Position numbers and translations under genes: made by a program. A stretch of DNA of 64,000 bases. It comes from Lachnoclostridium phytofermentans ISDg. GTDB taxonomy: Bacteria; Bacillota; Clostridia; Lachnospirales; Lachnospiraceae. The notes below the pieces were generated by a model. It worked only from the letters and a program-made list of their open reading frames with translations, searched no databases and was not told the DNA's origin. Where the stretch lies: positions 4,373,501 through 4,437,500 of the forward strand of contig NC_010001.1 of the NCBI RefSeq assembly GCF_000018685.1, written 5' to 3'. How positions within the stretch are numbered: position 1 is the stretch's first letter; the number at the start of each line of letters is the position of its first letter. Positions 37,564-46,457 of this stretch are shown piece by piece.

Positions 37564-38670
37564 TTAATGTTTATTCAGTATTTCTCGTATGATAGGTTCC
37601 AACCCTTTTCCCATAAAATAAAATCCTAAATCAGTTGGATGTATAAAATCAACGGTGTACTCATCAAAGTCATCACCCCAAAGTGTATACCCATCTAAAA
37701 AATAAATAGCGTTATCACCAAGTGTTCTAAATTTTTCAACCGTTTCTCTTTGAAACTCTCTTAAGCTATTTCTTAAGGAGGTAGTTGATTCCTCCAGAAA
37801 ATCCATCATATGAGGGACTCTGGATACGACTAAGATAGGCACCTCTTTGTGACTTTCTCTAAGGCAATGAACAAAGTCATCAAGTGATTTTACCATTCTT
37901 CCATTCGTTCCGGAATTTGCTTCATAATCAATGATATATAGAAGCGGTTGCTCTATTTCAGAAAGCATCTTTGCAACCTCATATTCCCCTAAACCGTTTC
38001 CGGAGAAACCAAAGTTACAATGTGCTAAATTAAGCTTTCTTGCCAAATAATTTGTGTATGCCATTCCTGGTCTACTTGCACAACCTCCCTGTGTTATGCT
38101 AGTTCCATAAAAAATAAGTTTGCCTTCTTTTTCATATGGAGTAGGAGGTTCTACTACTGCATTACTATCAATTCCTATTTCCACTTCCATCACTCCTGCA
38201 TAGAGTGGAAAATGAATTAAAAATTCTTTTGCTTTTGTTGTATCCAGTTTTGATACAACCTCACAAGTATACTCACTCGCTGATGTGTCAAACTTTGTAA
38301 TACCAAAGAACTTTAAATCTTTAGGGTTATCTCCGATATAACAATCAAATCCACATTGAGCAACTGGTGTCATATTCACCATATTGGGTGCTGTGGTTAT
38401 CTTCGCTTTAATAAAAACTCTGGAGGTATTGGATCGAAAGGACAACTGTCCACCTGCTGTATGTACGCCAAGCTCATTAAGACATGGATTAATTTCTTTA
38501 AATACACTCTTTAATCTGCTAGGAACTCGTTCTAACCTATGATCTTCCTCATAAAATGCAAAACCTGATAGTCGAAGCCTACAATCCTCTACGGTGAGCC
38601 AAGTGATATTTTCTTCCACCTTCGTCTCATTCCCTATCATGTTTTTATCCACTGGTTTATCAGTTTTCAT
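37564..38670 (-). CDS. SGNH/GDSL-family hydrolase (probable carbohydrate esterase)
   Basis: This 368-residue protein has a beta-sandwich N-terminal domain (to about 175) and then an SGNH hydrolase domain. The nucleophile Ser191 is in FYGTSITQGG, the block II Gly in FGFSGNGLGEYE, and the C-terminal Asp and His in VDFIHPTDLGFYF. These two-domain proteins usually remove acetyl groups from glycans. No signal peptide is seen. It is the first gene of the ten-gene operon, next to the divergent ROK kinase, and an RpiR-like palindrome lies upstream. Confidence 0.85.
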   Translation of the reverse strand: MKTDKPVDKNMIGNETKVEENITWLTVEDCRLRLSGFAFYEEDHRLERVPSRLKSVFKEINPCLNELGVHTAGGQLSFRSNTSRVFIKAKITTAPNMVNMTPVAQCGFDCYIGDNPKDLKFFGITKFDTSASEYTCEVVSKLDTTKAKEFLIHFPLYAGVMEVEIGIDSNAVVEPPTPYEKEGKLIFYGTSITQGGCASRPGMAYTNYLARKLNLAHCNFGFSGNGLGEYEVAKMLSEIEQPLLYIIDYEANSGTNGRMVKSLDDFVHCLRESHKEVPILVVSRVPHMMDFLEESTTSLRNSLREFQRETVEKFRTLGDNAIYFLDGYTLWGDDFDEYTVDFIHPTDLGFYFMGKGLEPIIREILNKH

Positions 38671-38706
38671 TTCCTAACCCCCCAGGATGTTCCTCAATGA
38701 TATTTA

Positions 38707-38765
38707 TGAAAATTATTTTCACTAATTTTCGTGGTTTTTCTTGTTTTTGGTGAAAATATTTTTTA
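38707..38765. promoter_or_regulatory. RpiR-like operator(s) before the amino-sugar operon
   Basis: TGAAAATTATTTTCA at 38707-38721 is a perfect 15-base palindrome. A degenerate second copy, TGAAAATATTTTTTA, starts at 38751. The same TGAAAA/TTTTCA core occurs twice before nagB. Confidence 0.65.
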
Positions 38766-38874
38766 TTTATCTTTATTTTAAGTGCATATTGCCAAAAAGT
38801 CAAGGGTTAAATTTATTAATTTTTATATAATTTATCTTTTCAGTTTCCAAAAAAGAAAATTTTTTTTATTTTTC

Positions 38875-38937
38875 TTGCTATCTATATATATAATGCTATA
38901 ATTAGCATAAATACATACCAAATGGCGCTAAAGCGCC
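38875..38937 (+). promoter_or_regulatory. Promoter and leader palindrome of the ROK kinase gene
   Basis: TTGCTA (38875-38880) is 16 bases from TATAAT (38897-38902). The near-palindrome TGCTATAATTAGCA overlaps the -10 box. The perfect hairpin GGCGCTAAAGCGCC (38924-38937) follows and adjoins GGGATGGAGG, the ribosome-binding region. Confidence 0.7.
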
Positions 38938-38952
38938 GGGATGGAGGAACAT

Positions 38953-39852
38953 ATGAAAATTATCGCACTTGATATTGGCGGTACCGCTATCAAATATGCC
39001 TACTTTGATGGAGATGATTTGATCTTTGATGACGTACGACCTTCCGAAGCTTCGCTTGGTGGTGATAAGGTATTAGAAAACATTATTTCCATCATTACGG
39101 AGATTGGTAATCAGCATTCTTATGATACCATTGGTATCAGCACCGCAGGTCAGGTAGACTCTATAAATGGAACAATCGTTTACGCAAATGATAATATTCC
39201 GAACTATACCGGGATGGAATTAAAGAAAATTCTAGAAGATAAATTTAAGGTTCCAGTTAGCGTTGAAAATGATGTCAATGCTGCAGCTATAGGAGAAGCT
39301 ATCTATGGCGCCGGAAAAGGAGAGAATGACTTTCTATGCCTAACATATGGCACAGGAATTGGTGGTGCTATCTTTTTAAATCAAAAGCTTTATAAGGGAG
39401 CGCAAGGTGTTGCAGCTGAAATGGGTCATATGATGATTCACCCTGGTGGCTTACCATGTGGCTGCGGCTCCTTTGGTTGTTATGAGCAATATGCTTCCAC
39501 CACAGCTCTTATTCGAACAGCGAAAGCACATAGCCCTGAGTTTTATAATGGTAAGGCTATTTTTTCTGCCTTTGACCACGATAGTAAAGATGCAAAAAGA
39601 CTCATTGACCAATGGGTAAAAGAAATCAGCTATGGATTGGTTAATTTGATTTATATCTTTAACCCTTCCTTAATAGTTCTTGGTGGTGGAATTATGACTC
39701 AACCTTATATCATCAATAAACTAAATCAAATCATTAAGGAAAGTACGATGCCAAGCTTTCATGGTGTTAGGGTAACCCTAGCCTCCTTGGGTAATCTCGC
39801 AGGAGTATATGGCATGAAGGCGATTACATCAAAAGAGTATCAGGAAAAATGA
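38953..39852 (+). CDS. ROK-family sugar kinase (probable N-acetylmannosamine or N-acetylglucosamine kinase)
   Basis: This 299-residue kinase starts with the phosphate-binding motif ALDIGGTAIKYAYFDGD. It has VSVENDVNAAAIGEAIYGAG with the catalytic Asp region, and the zinc motif HPGGLPCGCGSFGCYEQYAS (one His, three Cys), a ROK hallmark. The ATG at 38953 follows GGAGG by five bases; an upstream in-frame ATG lies inside that site. Divergent from the NanE operon, it probably makes ManNAc-6-P, the NanE substrate. GlcNAc kinase activity is the alternative. Confidence 0.9.
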   Translation: MKIIALDIGGTAIKYAYFDGDDLIFDDVRPSEASLGGDKVLENIISIITEIGNQHSYDTIGISTAGQVDSINGTIVYANDNIPNYTGMELKKILEDKFKVPVSVENDVNAAAIGEAIYGAGKGENDFLCLTYGTGIGGAIFLNQKLYKGAQGVAAEMGHMMIHPGGLPCGCGSFGCYEQYASTTALIRTAKAHSPEFYNGKAIFSAFDHDSKDAKRLIDQWVKEISYGLVNLIYIFNPSLIVLGGGIMTQPYIINKLNQIIKESTMPSFHGVRVTLASLGNLAGVYGMKAITSKEYQEK

Positions 39853-39896
39853 AATCAAGTACCGCCCCTTCCCCATATATTTTAAATAATTTAAAA

Positions 39897-39923
39897 AAGA
39901 GGATACCAAAACAGTATCCTCTT
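39897..39923 (-). terminator. Terminator of the RiPP operon
   Basis: On the minus strand AAGAGGATAC pairs with GTATCCTCTT and runs into TTTTTT, 30 bases after the radical SAM gene. The plus-strand ROK gene ends 45 bases before it, so it may serve both. Confidence 0.8.
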
Positions 39924-39952
39924 AGCGTAAATCTTAATTGCTTGAAATATAA

Positions 39953-41338
39953 TTACAAAACAGCACTAGGCCTACCAAAATCATGAAGATAATCTTCTTG
40001 TCTAATTTTCATCATATTACGATATTTCTTAATGTTTTCAGGTGGCTGTACTTTATTTAAAGCATAATATGCTTGGAAGAATAAATTGTGGATCTGTTTT
40101 GCAGTAAGATTCTTACTATCATAAACGGCAGTTTGTGTAGTGTAGTTATCGAAATCATGATCCACGATTTTTATGCCAAACTCATCTGTATGATTGTACA
40201 TATAAGTTCCAGGATAAGGTGTTGAAATTGAGAATACAATCCTTGCACCTAACTCCTGTAATTTTAAAGCAATGTTTATTGTATCTTGAATTGTTTTATG
40301 CGTATCATATGGTTGTCCTATAATTAAACATGATGCAGTTTGAATCTCTAATTGATTACACCATTCAAATACTCTAAGAATTTGTTCCATAGTTATATTC
40401 TTCTTTAAACAATCTAGCATTTCCTGACTACCAGCTTCTACACCATATTGAATCATTTTGCAACCGGCTTTTTTTAGTTTCTCAAGTAATTCAAAAGTAA
40501 CAATATCTACTCTGGATTCACAAACAAATGTAATATTAAGCTCTTGTTCAATTATCATATCAAGAACTTGATGTAATCGTTTCAAATCAGCTGTTAATGT
40601 ATCATCTACAAATTGAATATGATGAAATCCTAAGTCAATTAGATACTTAATTTCCTCTATAATACTTTCAGCTGATCTTCTTCTGTATCTTCCACCTGAT
40701 AAACCAGACGCTGCACAGAAAATACATTGGCCCGGACAACCACGGCTAGTTGAAATACTTGCTGGAATTCCGTATTCTTTAATATCAAAAAAAGAACGAT
40801 CTGGTATCGGTAATGAATCTAAATTCTCAATGAATTTTCTATCTTGATTTGAAACTATAACACCATCTTTTATATATGAAATTCCATCAATTTCTTGTAA
40901 AGAACCAATGTTATTTATATATAAATCGCATAGTTCTTTAGTTGTAATTTCACCTTCATTTCTACTGACTATATCAACAACTCCAGAATTTAAGGCATCC
41001 TCATATTCATATGTAACATGACATCCTCCCATAAAAACAGTTGTGGCAGCATTCTTTTCTTTAATATATTTTGCTATTCGCATTCCACAATTATATGTTT
41101 CTGTTGTCGTTGATATACCTATTAGTTTAGGATGGTTATTTTGCATGACCTCATCTAGGTCGAATAATGTAACCTTCCTTATACTAAAATCTAATATTTT
41201 AACCTTATATCCATTCTGCTTTAAATATGTAGCTATATAACATAATCCAAGAGGGGGCAATCCCTGAACTCTATGAGACAACATACTAAGTGGATGAGGT
41301 GATGGAGCTGTAATTAAAATAATGTCTACTTCATTCAT
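39953..41338 (-). CDS. Radical SAM enzyme with N-terminal cobalamin-binding-type domain (RiPP maturase)
   Basis: This is a 461-residue protein. Residues 1-140 have the pattern of B12-binding radical SAM proteins (LPPLGLCYIATYLKQNGYKVKILD, KLIGISTTTETYNC, VFMGGCHVTYEYEDAL). The radical SAM barrel begins STSRGCPGQCIFCAAS, with cluster cysteines 201, 205 and 208. Family members catalyse methylations, thiolations or ring rearrangements at unactivated carbons. The start at 41338 follows GGAGG and overlaps the end of the PqqD-like gene by eight bases, so the pair is coupled. Likely acts on the precursor peptides with the PqqD-like protein as adaptor. The exact reaction is unknown. Confidence 0.88.
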   Translation of the reverse strand: MNEVDIILITAPSPHPLSMLSHRVQGLPPLGLCYIATYLKQNGYKVKILDFSIRKVTLFDLDEVMQNNHPKLIGISTTTETYNCGMRIAKYIKEKNAATTVFMGGCHVTYEYEDALNSGVVDIVSRNEGEITTKELCDLYINNIGSLQEIDGISYIKDGVIVSNQDRKFIENLDSLPIPDRSFFDIKEYGIPASISTSRGCPGQCIFCAASGLSGGRYRRRSAESIIEEIKYLIDLGFHHIQFVDDTLTADLKRLHQVLDMIIEQELNITFVCESRVDIVTFELLEKLKKAGCKMIQYGVEAGSQEMLDCLKKNITMEQILRVFEWCNQLEIQTASCLIIGQPYDTHKTIQDTINIALKLQELGARIVFSISTPYPGTYMYNHTDEFGIKIVDHDFDNYTTQTAVYDSKNLTAKQIHNLFFQAYYALNKVQPPENIKKYRNMMKIRQEDYLHDFGRPSAVL

Positions 41339-41663
41339 ATACGACACCTCCAATTTCATCTGTAATATCCTGTGACATCCTATCCTTTAATAATGGATCC
41401 CAATTTAATATGATTAATTCCTTCTCATGTAAATCAATCATTAATTTAATAGTATTTTTGTAAATAGTCTGTTTATCATATAAACCCAAATATTCTTCAA
41501 TCATGTCAACTAATTCACTCACCGTTCTTTTGCCGTTTGCAAACTCCCAAAAATACATTCCAGCACTGGTAAGTTTTATAGCTCCCTTACCATGGTAAAT
41601 TATTACGCTTTCATTCTCATATAAATAACTATACTTCATTTTACAAGGTTTATAATTCCACAT
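41331..41663 (-). CDS. PqqD-like peptide-recognition protein
   Basis: This 110-residue protein has the PqqD pattern GAIKLTSAGMYFWEFANGKRTVSELVDMIEEYLG, a small winged-helix fold (RiPP recognition element) that binds leader peptides and presents them to the modifying enzyme. The start at 41663 follows AAAGGATGA; an in-frame ATG nine bases earlier is less likely. It overlaps both the small membrane gene upstream and the radical SAM gene downstream, which supports a PqqD-radical SAM partnership. Confidence 0.88.
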   Translation of the reverse strand: MWNYKPCKMKYSYLYENESVIIYHGKGAIKLTSAGMYFWEFANGKRTVSELVDMIEEYLGLYDKQTIYKNTIKLMIDLHEKELIILNWDPLLKDRMSQDITDEIGGVVYE

Positions 41664-41790
41664 TATTATCATCCTTTTTAAAGTGAGCTTTTATTTTTTT
41701 AATCATATAATCCCTTCTACGTTTTAATGGTTTCCAAAAAATTATCAAAACAACTACACCCATAGCTAATCCTATTAAGAAGTCATTCAT
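41650..41790 (-). CDS. Small single-helix membrane protein in the RiPP operon
   Basis: This is a 46-residue frame with one membrane helix (FLIGLAMGVVVLIIFW) and a strongly basic tail (KPLKRRRDYMIKKIKAHFKKDD). GTGGGG lies about ten bases before the ATG, and the 3' end overlaps the PqqD-like gene. It is too short for confident assignment. A scaffold, transporter accessory or immunity role is possible, as is a membrane anchor for the maturation complex. Confidence 0.6.
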   Translation of the reverse strand: MNDFLIGLAMGVVVLIIFWKPLKRRRDYMIKKIKAHFKKDDNNVEL

Positions 41791-41823
41791 ATTTAATTAC
41801 CCCACTTTCAAATATTATTTTAA

Positions 41824-42921
41824 TTAAATATTAGATATATTTGAACAATACACTTTTTCCAATGCCAAATATTCTAAAATGATAAATATTATATTCGATA
41901 CAAATACAAAGATTAGATTGGTAATACTAATTCCGTCATTAAGAATAGCTGAAACAACCGGAAATGCAGAAAAAATAGGGACGTAATTTAGTATTGTAAA
42001 TACTCCTTTATACAAATCAATTTTAAACATAAAATATGTATAAGATATAAATAACGGTGCCATAGATAATATAGCAAAGATATTTGCATCCTCTGGTTGT
42101 TTAGCAATACTACTTATTGCAATTGAGAGCATTATTAGACTTATACAAACAAATGTTAGATGAATTAATAAATAAATAAGTTTGCTAGTTGTAAAAAATG
42201 AGAAATCACTCGTATAAGTAGGATCGTTTATAACATAGGCAGCAACCATTGGAGCCATTACAATCAATAATGATACAACTGTTATTAACATACTAGAAAT
42301 TACATTACAGAAAAATAATTGTTTTTCTGATACTGCAGTTAAAATTACTTCTGTCACCTTACTTCCCTTTTCATAAGCAACCTGAGCCCCAATCCTGGAA
42401 ACTAATGTAATTAAAATCAAATAGAAAGGAATTGTTACCATTATGAGAAAATCCATGACTTCAGAATTCACTTGAATAATCTCATCAGATACGTCATTTA
42501 TAATTATATTGTTATTTAGTAATTTATCATATTGTTGACCACTAATTTTATTTTCTTTTATAAATTCTGCATAATTGATTTGATGTATTTTTTGAAGCAA
42601 GTAGTTTAGCTTATCGTAACCTTCTCGAGAATTAATATCAATAAAATATTTATTATCTTCAAAAGTTACTTTTAAATCACATTTATTACTATAATCAACA
42701 AGGATAAAATTATCATCTTCCATACTATCTAGAGATACATTACAACCAACTGAAACAGGAGCATCATTAAAAAAATTTTTTTTAATATAAGGTAAAAAAC
42801 TAATAGCTATTGAATATATTAATATAATCATAAGCATGATTTTGATTGCCGTAGAAAATAAAGCTTCTCTAAATTTTACGCCTATGATATTGCTGATTCT
42901 TTTATTCATTTTTAATACCAT
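41824..42921 (-). CDS. ABC-2 type transporter permease (NatB-like) of the RiPP cluster
   Basis: This is a 365-residue membrane protein. One helix lies near 25-45, then an extracytoplasmic loop to about 165, then five helices. The segment AYEKGSKVTEVILTAVSEKQLFFCNVISSML is the typical NatB/ABC-2 permease cytoplasmic motif. It pairs with the ATPase whose gene overlaps its start, and probably exports the mature peptide or removes it from the membrane as self-protection. The first ATG (42921) has a close site (GAAAGG); a second ATG at 42909 is an alternative. Confidence 0.88.
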   Translation of the reverse strand: MVLKMNKRISNIIGVKFREALFSTAIKIMLMIILIYSIAISFLPYIKKNFFNDAPVSVGCNVSLDSMEDDNFILVDYSNKCDLKVTFEDNKYFIDINSREGYDKLNYLLQKIHQINYAEFIKENKISGQQYDKLLNNNIIINDVSDEIIQVNSEVMDFLIMVTIPFYLILITLVSRIGAQVAYEKGSKVTEVILTAVSEKQLFFCNVISSMLITVVSLLIVMAPMVAAYVINDPTYTSDFSFFTTSKLIYLLIHLTFVCISLIMLSIAISSIAKQPEDANIFAILSMAPLFISYTYFMFKIDLYKGVFTILNYVPIFSAFPVVSAILNDGISITNLIFVFVSNIIFIILEYLALEKVYCSNISNI

Positions 42922-43819
42922 TTACCTTTCTAAAAATTTCTCCTAAGCTCATATATCTAATATAAAATCGTTTAGAAAACTTATCAGATAAGATATCAAA
43001 AATTTCTCTCGCTTGCGACTCATTTTCAATGTAAATAAATAACACCCCATTGGCTAATTTTACATTCTCGTCACCGTATTTATTTTTAATCATTTCAATT
43101 GCTAAACTATCATTCTCAAGTTCTAATACCATTGGATATTTTTCATTTAGTTGTTGTAAGGTTCCATTTTCTTTTATTTCACCTTTAACAATAAAAATGA
43201 ACTTATCACACTCTAGCATTTTATCATCAAAAATATGTGTAGAAAAAATAATGGTTGTCCCATTTGCTTTCAGTTCTAATAATATTTTCCAAAAAAAATC
43301 AACAGTAATAGGGTCCAAACCACTAAAAGGCTCATCTAAAATAAGTATTTTAGGATTACAAGCGATGCTAGTAATTAACTGGAGCTTTTGCTGATTTCCT
43401 TTTGATAGAGAATCAATTCTACTATTTTGATAATCTAACATATTAAATTTCTCAAGCCAAAATAAAACATTTTTTTTGGATTTTTTTCTATCGATCCCTT
43501 TAAAGCTGACCATGTCGACTAGATGTTCTAAAGCATCTTTTCTTCCATTTAAACCTCTTGTTTCAGGTAAATAACTTACTACATTAGCGTTTCCTCTATT
43601 ACTCTGATTTCCAAATACTTCACATTTGCCGCTATAGTCACTTAAAACTCCGGCAATTATTTTAAACATAGTACTTTTCCCAGCACCGTTCCGACCCAAC
43701 ACTCCAACTAACTCACCTTCACATATCTCACAAGAAACATCATTGAGCGCTATTACATTACCTTTCTTGTATAGTTTATTTACAGATTTAAGTTGAATTA
43801 CTTTGTTTGATGCTATCAT
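42902..43819 (-). CDS. ABC transporter ATPase of the RiPP cluster
   Basis: This 305-residue ATPase has Walker A GRNGAGKSTMFK, signature SLSKGNQQKLQLI, Walker B ILILDEPFSGLDP and the H-loop IIFSTHIFDD. A C-terminal extension (about 215-305) is of the DUF4162 type common in NatA-like exporters. The start at 43819 follows AAAGGAAGG; the longer frame lacks a site. It lies 28 bases after the E1-like gene and overlaps the permease gene. Confidence 0.93.
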   Translation of the reverse strand: MIASNKVIQLKSVNKLYKKGNVIALNDVSCEICEGELVGVLGRNGAGKSTMFKIIAGVLSDYSGKCEVFGNQSNRGNANVVSYLPETRGLNGRKDALEHLVDMVSFKGIDRKKSKKNVLFWLEKFNMLDYQNSRIDSLSKGNQQKLQLITSIACNPKILILDEPFSGLDPITVDFFWKILLELKANGTTIIFSTHIFDDKMLECDKFIFIVKGEIKENGTLQQLNEKYPMVLELENDSLAIEMIKNKYGDENVKLANGVLFIYIENESQAREIFDILSDKFSKRFYIRYMSLGEIFRKVNGIKNE

Positions 43820-43847
43820 TTTAAAAACCTTCCTTTGATATAATATA

Positions 43848-45218
43848 TCACCCATTAGATCTAGATAGAATATGTTTAGTCTTATCCAAAATAATATGGA
43901 GAATTTGAGTAATAAAGCAAGTAAAAATAGAGCTTATACTAATGATTATGAGTATAGAAATCAAAATTTCTAGAATACCTAAGTTCTCACCATTCAAACT
44001 AATTACGGTTACTAAGTTAAATAACATATATATTGTGTTATTAACCAATGCACACTTAACTCTTTCCTGTATTGTTTCATATGTAAATAGCGCAAATAAA
44101 ATCGAACACAGATACCCTACTAAAGGTAACCAGGGTAATTGGGTAAATGCAAAAGCTAATACAATACCAAATAAAAACATGAAATTTACATTGCTAAATA
44201 TAGCTTTACTCAATGGATCTTTTTCTAGATTAATATTTTTAGGATAAATATACATTGACTTTCCTATAATAATGTCTTCTGCAAGTATTTTATTAATATA
44301 TTTAGGTGTACCCACTCCAGCTAAAATCTTAAATGCCTCCTGTGAAATTTCACTTGAAATATGATACATTACAATTCCAAGAGATGGCATTGTCCCTACA
44401 ATGGTCTCAAACTCAGTCCCAACATTAAAAATTTCACTAAAACCTTTAGATTTATCAGGTATAAAAGTAGGTCCAATTAAGGAATGTATACTTGTTGTTA
44501 TTCCTGTTATATAACATATTTTTCGTAACTTACATATTTCATCTAACCATTTTGAAAAATCTTTTGGTGAGTCCAGGGTTTTGATAATTAGGTTACAAGT
44601 GTACTGCTTGCATAACTCATCTAGTTCTTCTGATGAAGATATCTTCATTTTCTTTATATTAATTACTATATTGGGGTTTATTGCCTTTAATTTTTCCCCC
44701 AACACCTCTACTTTTTGATTTCCAATATCATCTTTTGTATATAATAACTGTCGATTAAGATTGCTTTCCTCTACTACATCAAAATCAACTAATGTAATCT
44801 CACCCACACCTAAGACAGTTAAGTTCCATGCTACATGACTTCCTATGCCTCCACAACCAAGTATTAATACTTTGGCTGCACTTAATTTTTCCTGTACATT
44901 ACCGTACTTGTTTATACTATAATAAGCTTTTGATCTAGAGTATATTCCCTCTGTATCTATTTGATAGTTTATGAAAGTACCTTTTTTAATTAAATCCTCT
45001 AATGTTTCTTTTCCCCACTTTTCTATCAGGTATTCCTTTGTATACTCTTTTCCATTAATCATTTCCTCAAGGGTGGACTCCTGTTCTTTTGTAAGCGCGT
45101 ACTTTTTTACCGTTCCTGAGGACAAATCACCTTCAATGCCAAACGTATATTCCTTTCCATCCGTAGTAATCGGTGAAAACACATTTAATCTATAATCGTT
45201 ATTATATTTATTTATCAT
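43848..45218 (-). CDS. E1/ThiF-like adenylating enzyme with C-terminal membrane domain (RiPP maturase)
   Basis: This is a 456-residue protein with three parts. Residues 1-105 form a small winged-helix-like region, probably a peptide clamp. Residues 110-330 are an E1/ThiF/MccB domain with all ATP-binding features: GCGGIG at 121-126, Asp145 and Asp147, NLNRQ at 153-157, Lys169 and Asp216. Residues 335-456 hold about four membrane helices. Intact ATP motifs suggest it adenylates a carboxylate, possibly the peptide C-terminus, rather than being the inactive partner seen with azoline-forming YcaO enzymes. No CXXC zinc pair is evident. It lies six bases after the M50 gene with GAGGT as its ribosome-binding site. 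Confidence 0.85.
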   Translation of the reverse strand: MINKYNNDYRLNVFSPITTDGKEYTFGIEGDLSSGTVKKYALTKEQESTLEEMINGKEYTKEYLIEKWGKETLEDLIKKGTFINYQIDTEGIYSRSKAYYSINKYGNVQEKLSAAKVLILGCGGIGSHVAWNLTVLGVGEITLVDFDVVEESNLNRQLLYTKDDIGNQKVEVLGEKLKAINPNIVINIKKMKISSSEELDELCKQYTCNLIIKTLDSPKDFSKWLDEICKLRKICYITGITTSIHSLIGPTFIPDKSKGFSEIFNVGTEFETIVGTMPSLGIVMYHISSEISQEAFKILAGVGTPKYINKILAEDIIIGKSMYIYPKNINLEKDPLSKAIFSNVNFMFLFGIVLAFAFTQLPWLPLVGYLCSILFALFTYETIQERVKCALVNNTIYMLFNLVTVISLNGENLGILEILISILIIISISSIFTCFITQILHIILDKTKHILSRSNG

Positions 45219-45224
45219 AATTTT

Positions 45225-46277
45225 TTACCTCACATAATTCACTATGACACGTACGACTAAAGCGATCAGTAAAGGCATATACACTATCGACATTACTCCA
45301 TATATCAAAAAAATATATTTATCCAATATGCCTGATACATTTTCAACCTTTTCTATATCAAACTTTCTTTTTTTAGAATAAAAACGAGATGTAATATCAT
45401 GACCAATCTGGCGAATATACGCAAATGAATTTTCTCTAAGATTCTTAATTGCTATCATCTCCTGTAATACAAAATACCCATCCATTTTTAAGAAAACCAT
45501 AAGATTGGATAATACTAAAAATATATTGGTTATTGCAAACCAAATAAATCCCTCATACAATATTCCATGAATGAATTTTGATACAAATAAAGTAATACCA
45601 GCCAACAATAAGTTAGTCATATTCCCCGCTAAATGTATTAAAATTCTATCTCTCTTATTTTTAACAAAAGTCATACCACTGATTGTTGTATATCCTGCTG
45701 GCATAAACCAGTAAAGCATAACTCCTAGTTCTGCAATGAAAGCTCCCTTACATTTAGCAACTATCGCATGAGAGAATTCATGTAAAGTCACTACAATTAA
45801 CATGATCGGAATAATTAAAAAATATTTAGGTGAAAATCCTGATATGGTAATTATTTCTGCAAATTTATCTGTGTTACCTACTCCTACAAATAATCCCAAT
45901 AAAAATACGGGCAGTGACATATAAATAATGATAAAATATAGAAATTTAACAAAGATACTTTTTTCATTTATATATTTATTGGGATTTGTTAAACTTTTTT
46001 TTAATTTCAAAATATTTATCTTCTTTTTAACAGTAGAGTCATTTAATAAATTAATATTTCTAAATACCTCTATTAATTGTTCTATTTCCTCCTTTTTAAA
46101 TAATAAATTATTCCTATTAATTTCTTCAATAGTACTTTTTCCATCAAGATTTTTTAAGACATTATATTCCTTATAACCCAAATTAAAAGTTCTCTTTGAT
46201 TTTTTTTCAAATATCAATACTGAATCTTTCTTTTCCGAAAGTATTTCTATACTTTCAGTTACGCAAGGGTATTTCAT
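45225..46277 (-). CDS. M50-family membrane metalloprotease with PqqD-like N-terminus (RiPP leader peptidase candidate)
   Basis: This is a 350-residue protein. Residues 1-85 look like a PqqD-type peptide-binding domain (FNLGYKEYNVLKNLDGKSTIEEI). Membrane segments surround the zinc motif HEFSH at 166-170 (IVVTLHEFSHAIVAK), and LKMDGYFVL near 257 supplies the third ligand Asp. Such site-2-type proteases occur in several peptide clusters and may cut the leader within the membrane. The start at 46277 follows GAGG by five bases. A 98-base inverted repeat separates it from the second precursor gene. Confidence 0.88.
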   Translation of the reverse strand: MKYPCVTESIEILSEKKDSVLIFEKKSKRTFNLGYKEYNVLKNLDGKSTIEEINRNNLLFKKEEIEQLIEVFRNINLLNDSTVKKKINILKLKKSLTNPNKYINEKSIFVKFLYFIIIYMSLPVFLLGLFVGVGNTDKFAEIITISGFSPKYFLIIPIMLIVVTLHEFSHAIVAKCKGAFIAELGVMLYWFMPAGYTTISGMTFVKNKRDRILIHLAGNMTNLLLAGITLFVSKFIHGILYEGFIWFAITNIFLVLSNLMVFLKMDGYFVLQEMIAIKNLRENSFAYIRQIGHDITSRFYSKKRKFDIEKVENVSGILDKYIFLIYGVMSIVYMPLLIALVVRVIVNYVR

Positions 46278-46320
46278 ATTCACCTCATAACTTAACAGAT
46301 AATTTTATTAGTATTATTTT

Positions 46321-46418
46321 TATTCAAACTTCGCATATGCAAAAGCATCATAAAAGTTATGGAATCTTGTCCACTTTTAAAGTGATATAGATTAACTTTG
46401 ATATGCGAAGTTTGAATA
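46321..46418. repeat. 98-bp element with 18-bp perfect terminal inverted repeats
   Basis: TATTCAAACTTCGCATAT (46321-46338) is the exact reverse complement of 46401-46418, enclosing 62 bases that include the small palindrome CACTTTTAAAGTG. It lies between the second precursor gene and the M50 gene. As RNA it would form a large hairpin that could separate high precursor from low enzyme expression. As DNA it resembles a miniature palindromic element. Confidence 0.8.
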
Positions 46419-46457
46419 TGTTAATCAAAGCTTGGGATATCTAAAATTGACCTGATA

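Noticed and set aside
39953..41338. Sactipeptide-type radical SAM maturase
   Set aside because: The protein lacks a C-terminal SPASM-type cysteine-rich domain and instead has an N-terminal cobalamin-binding-type domain.
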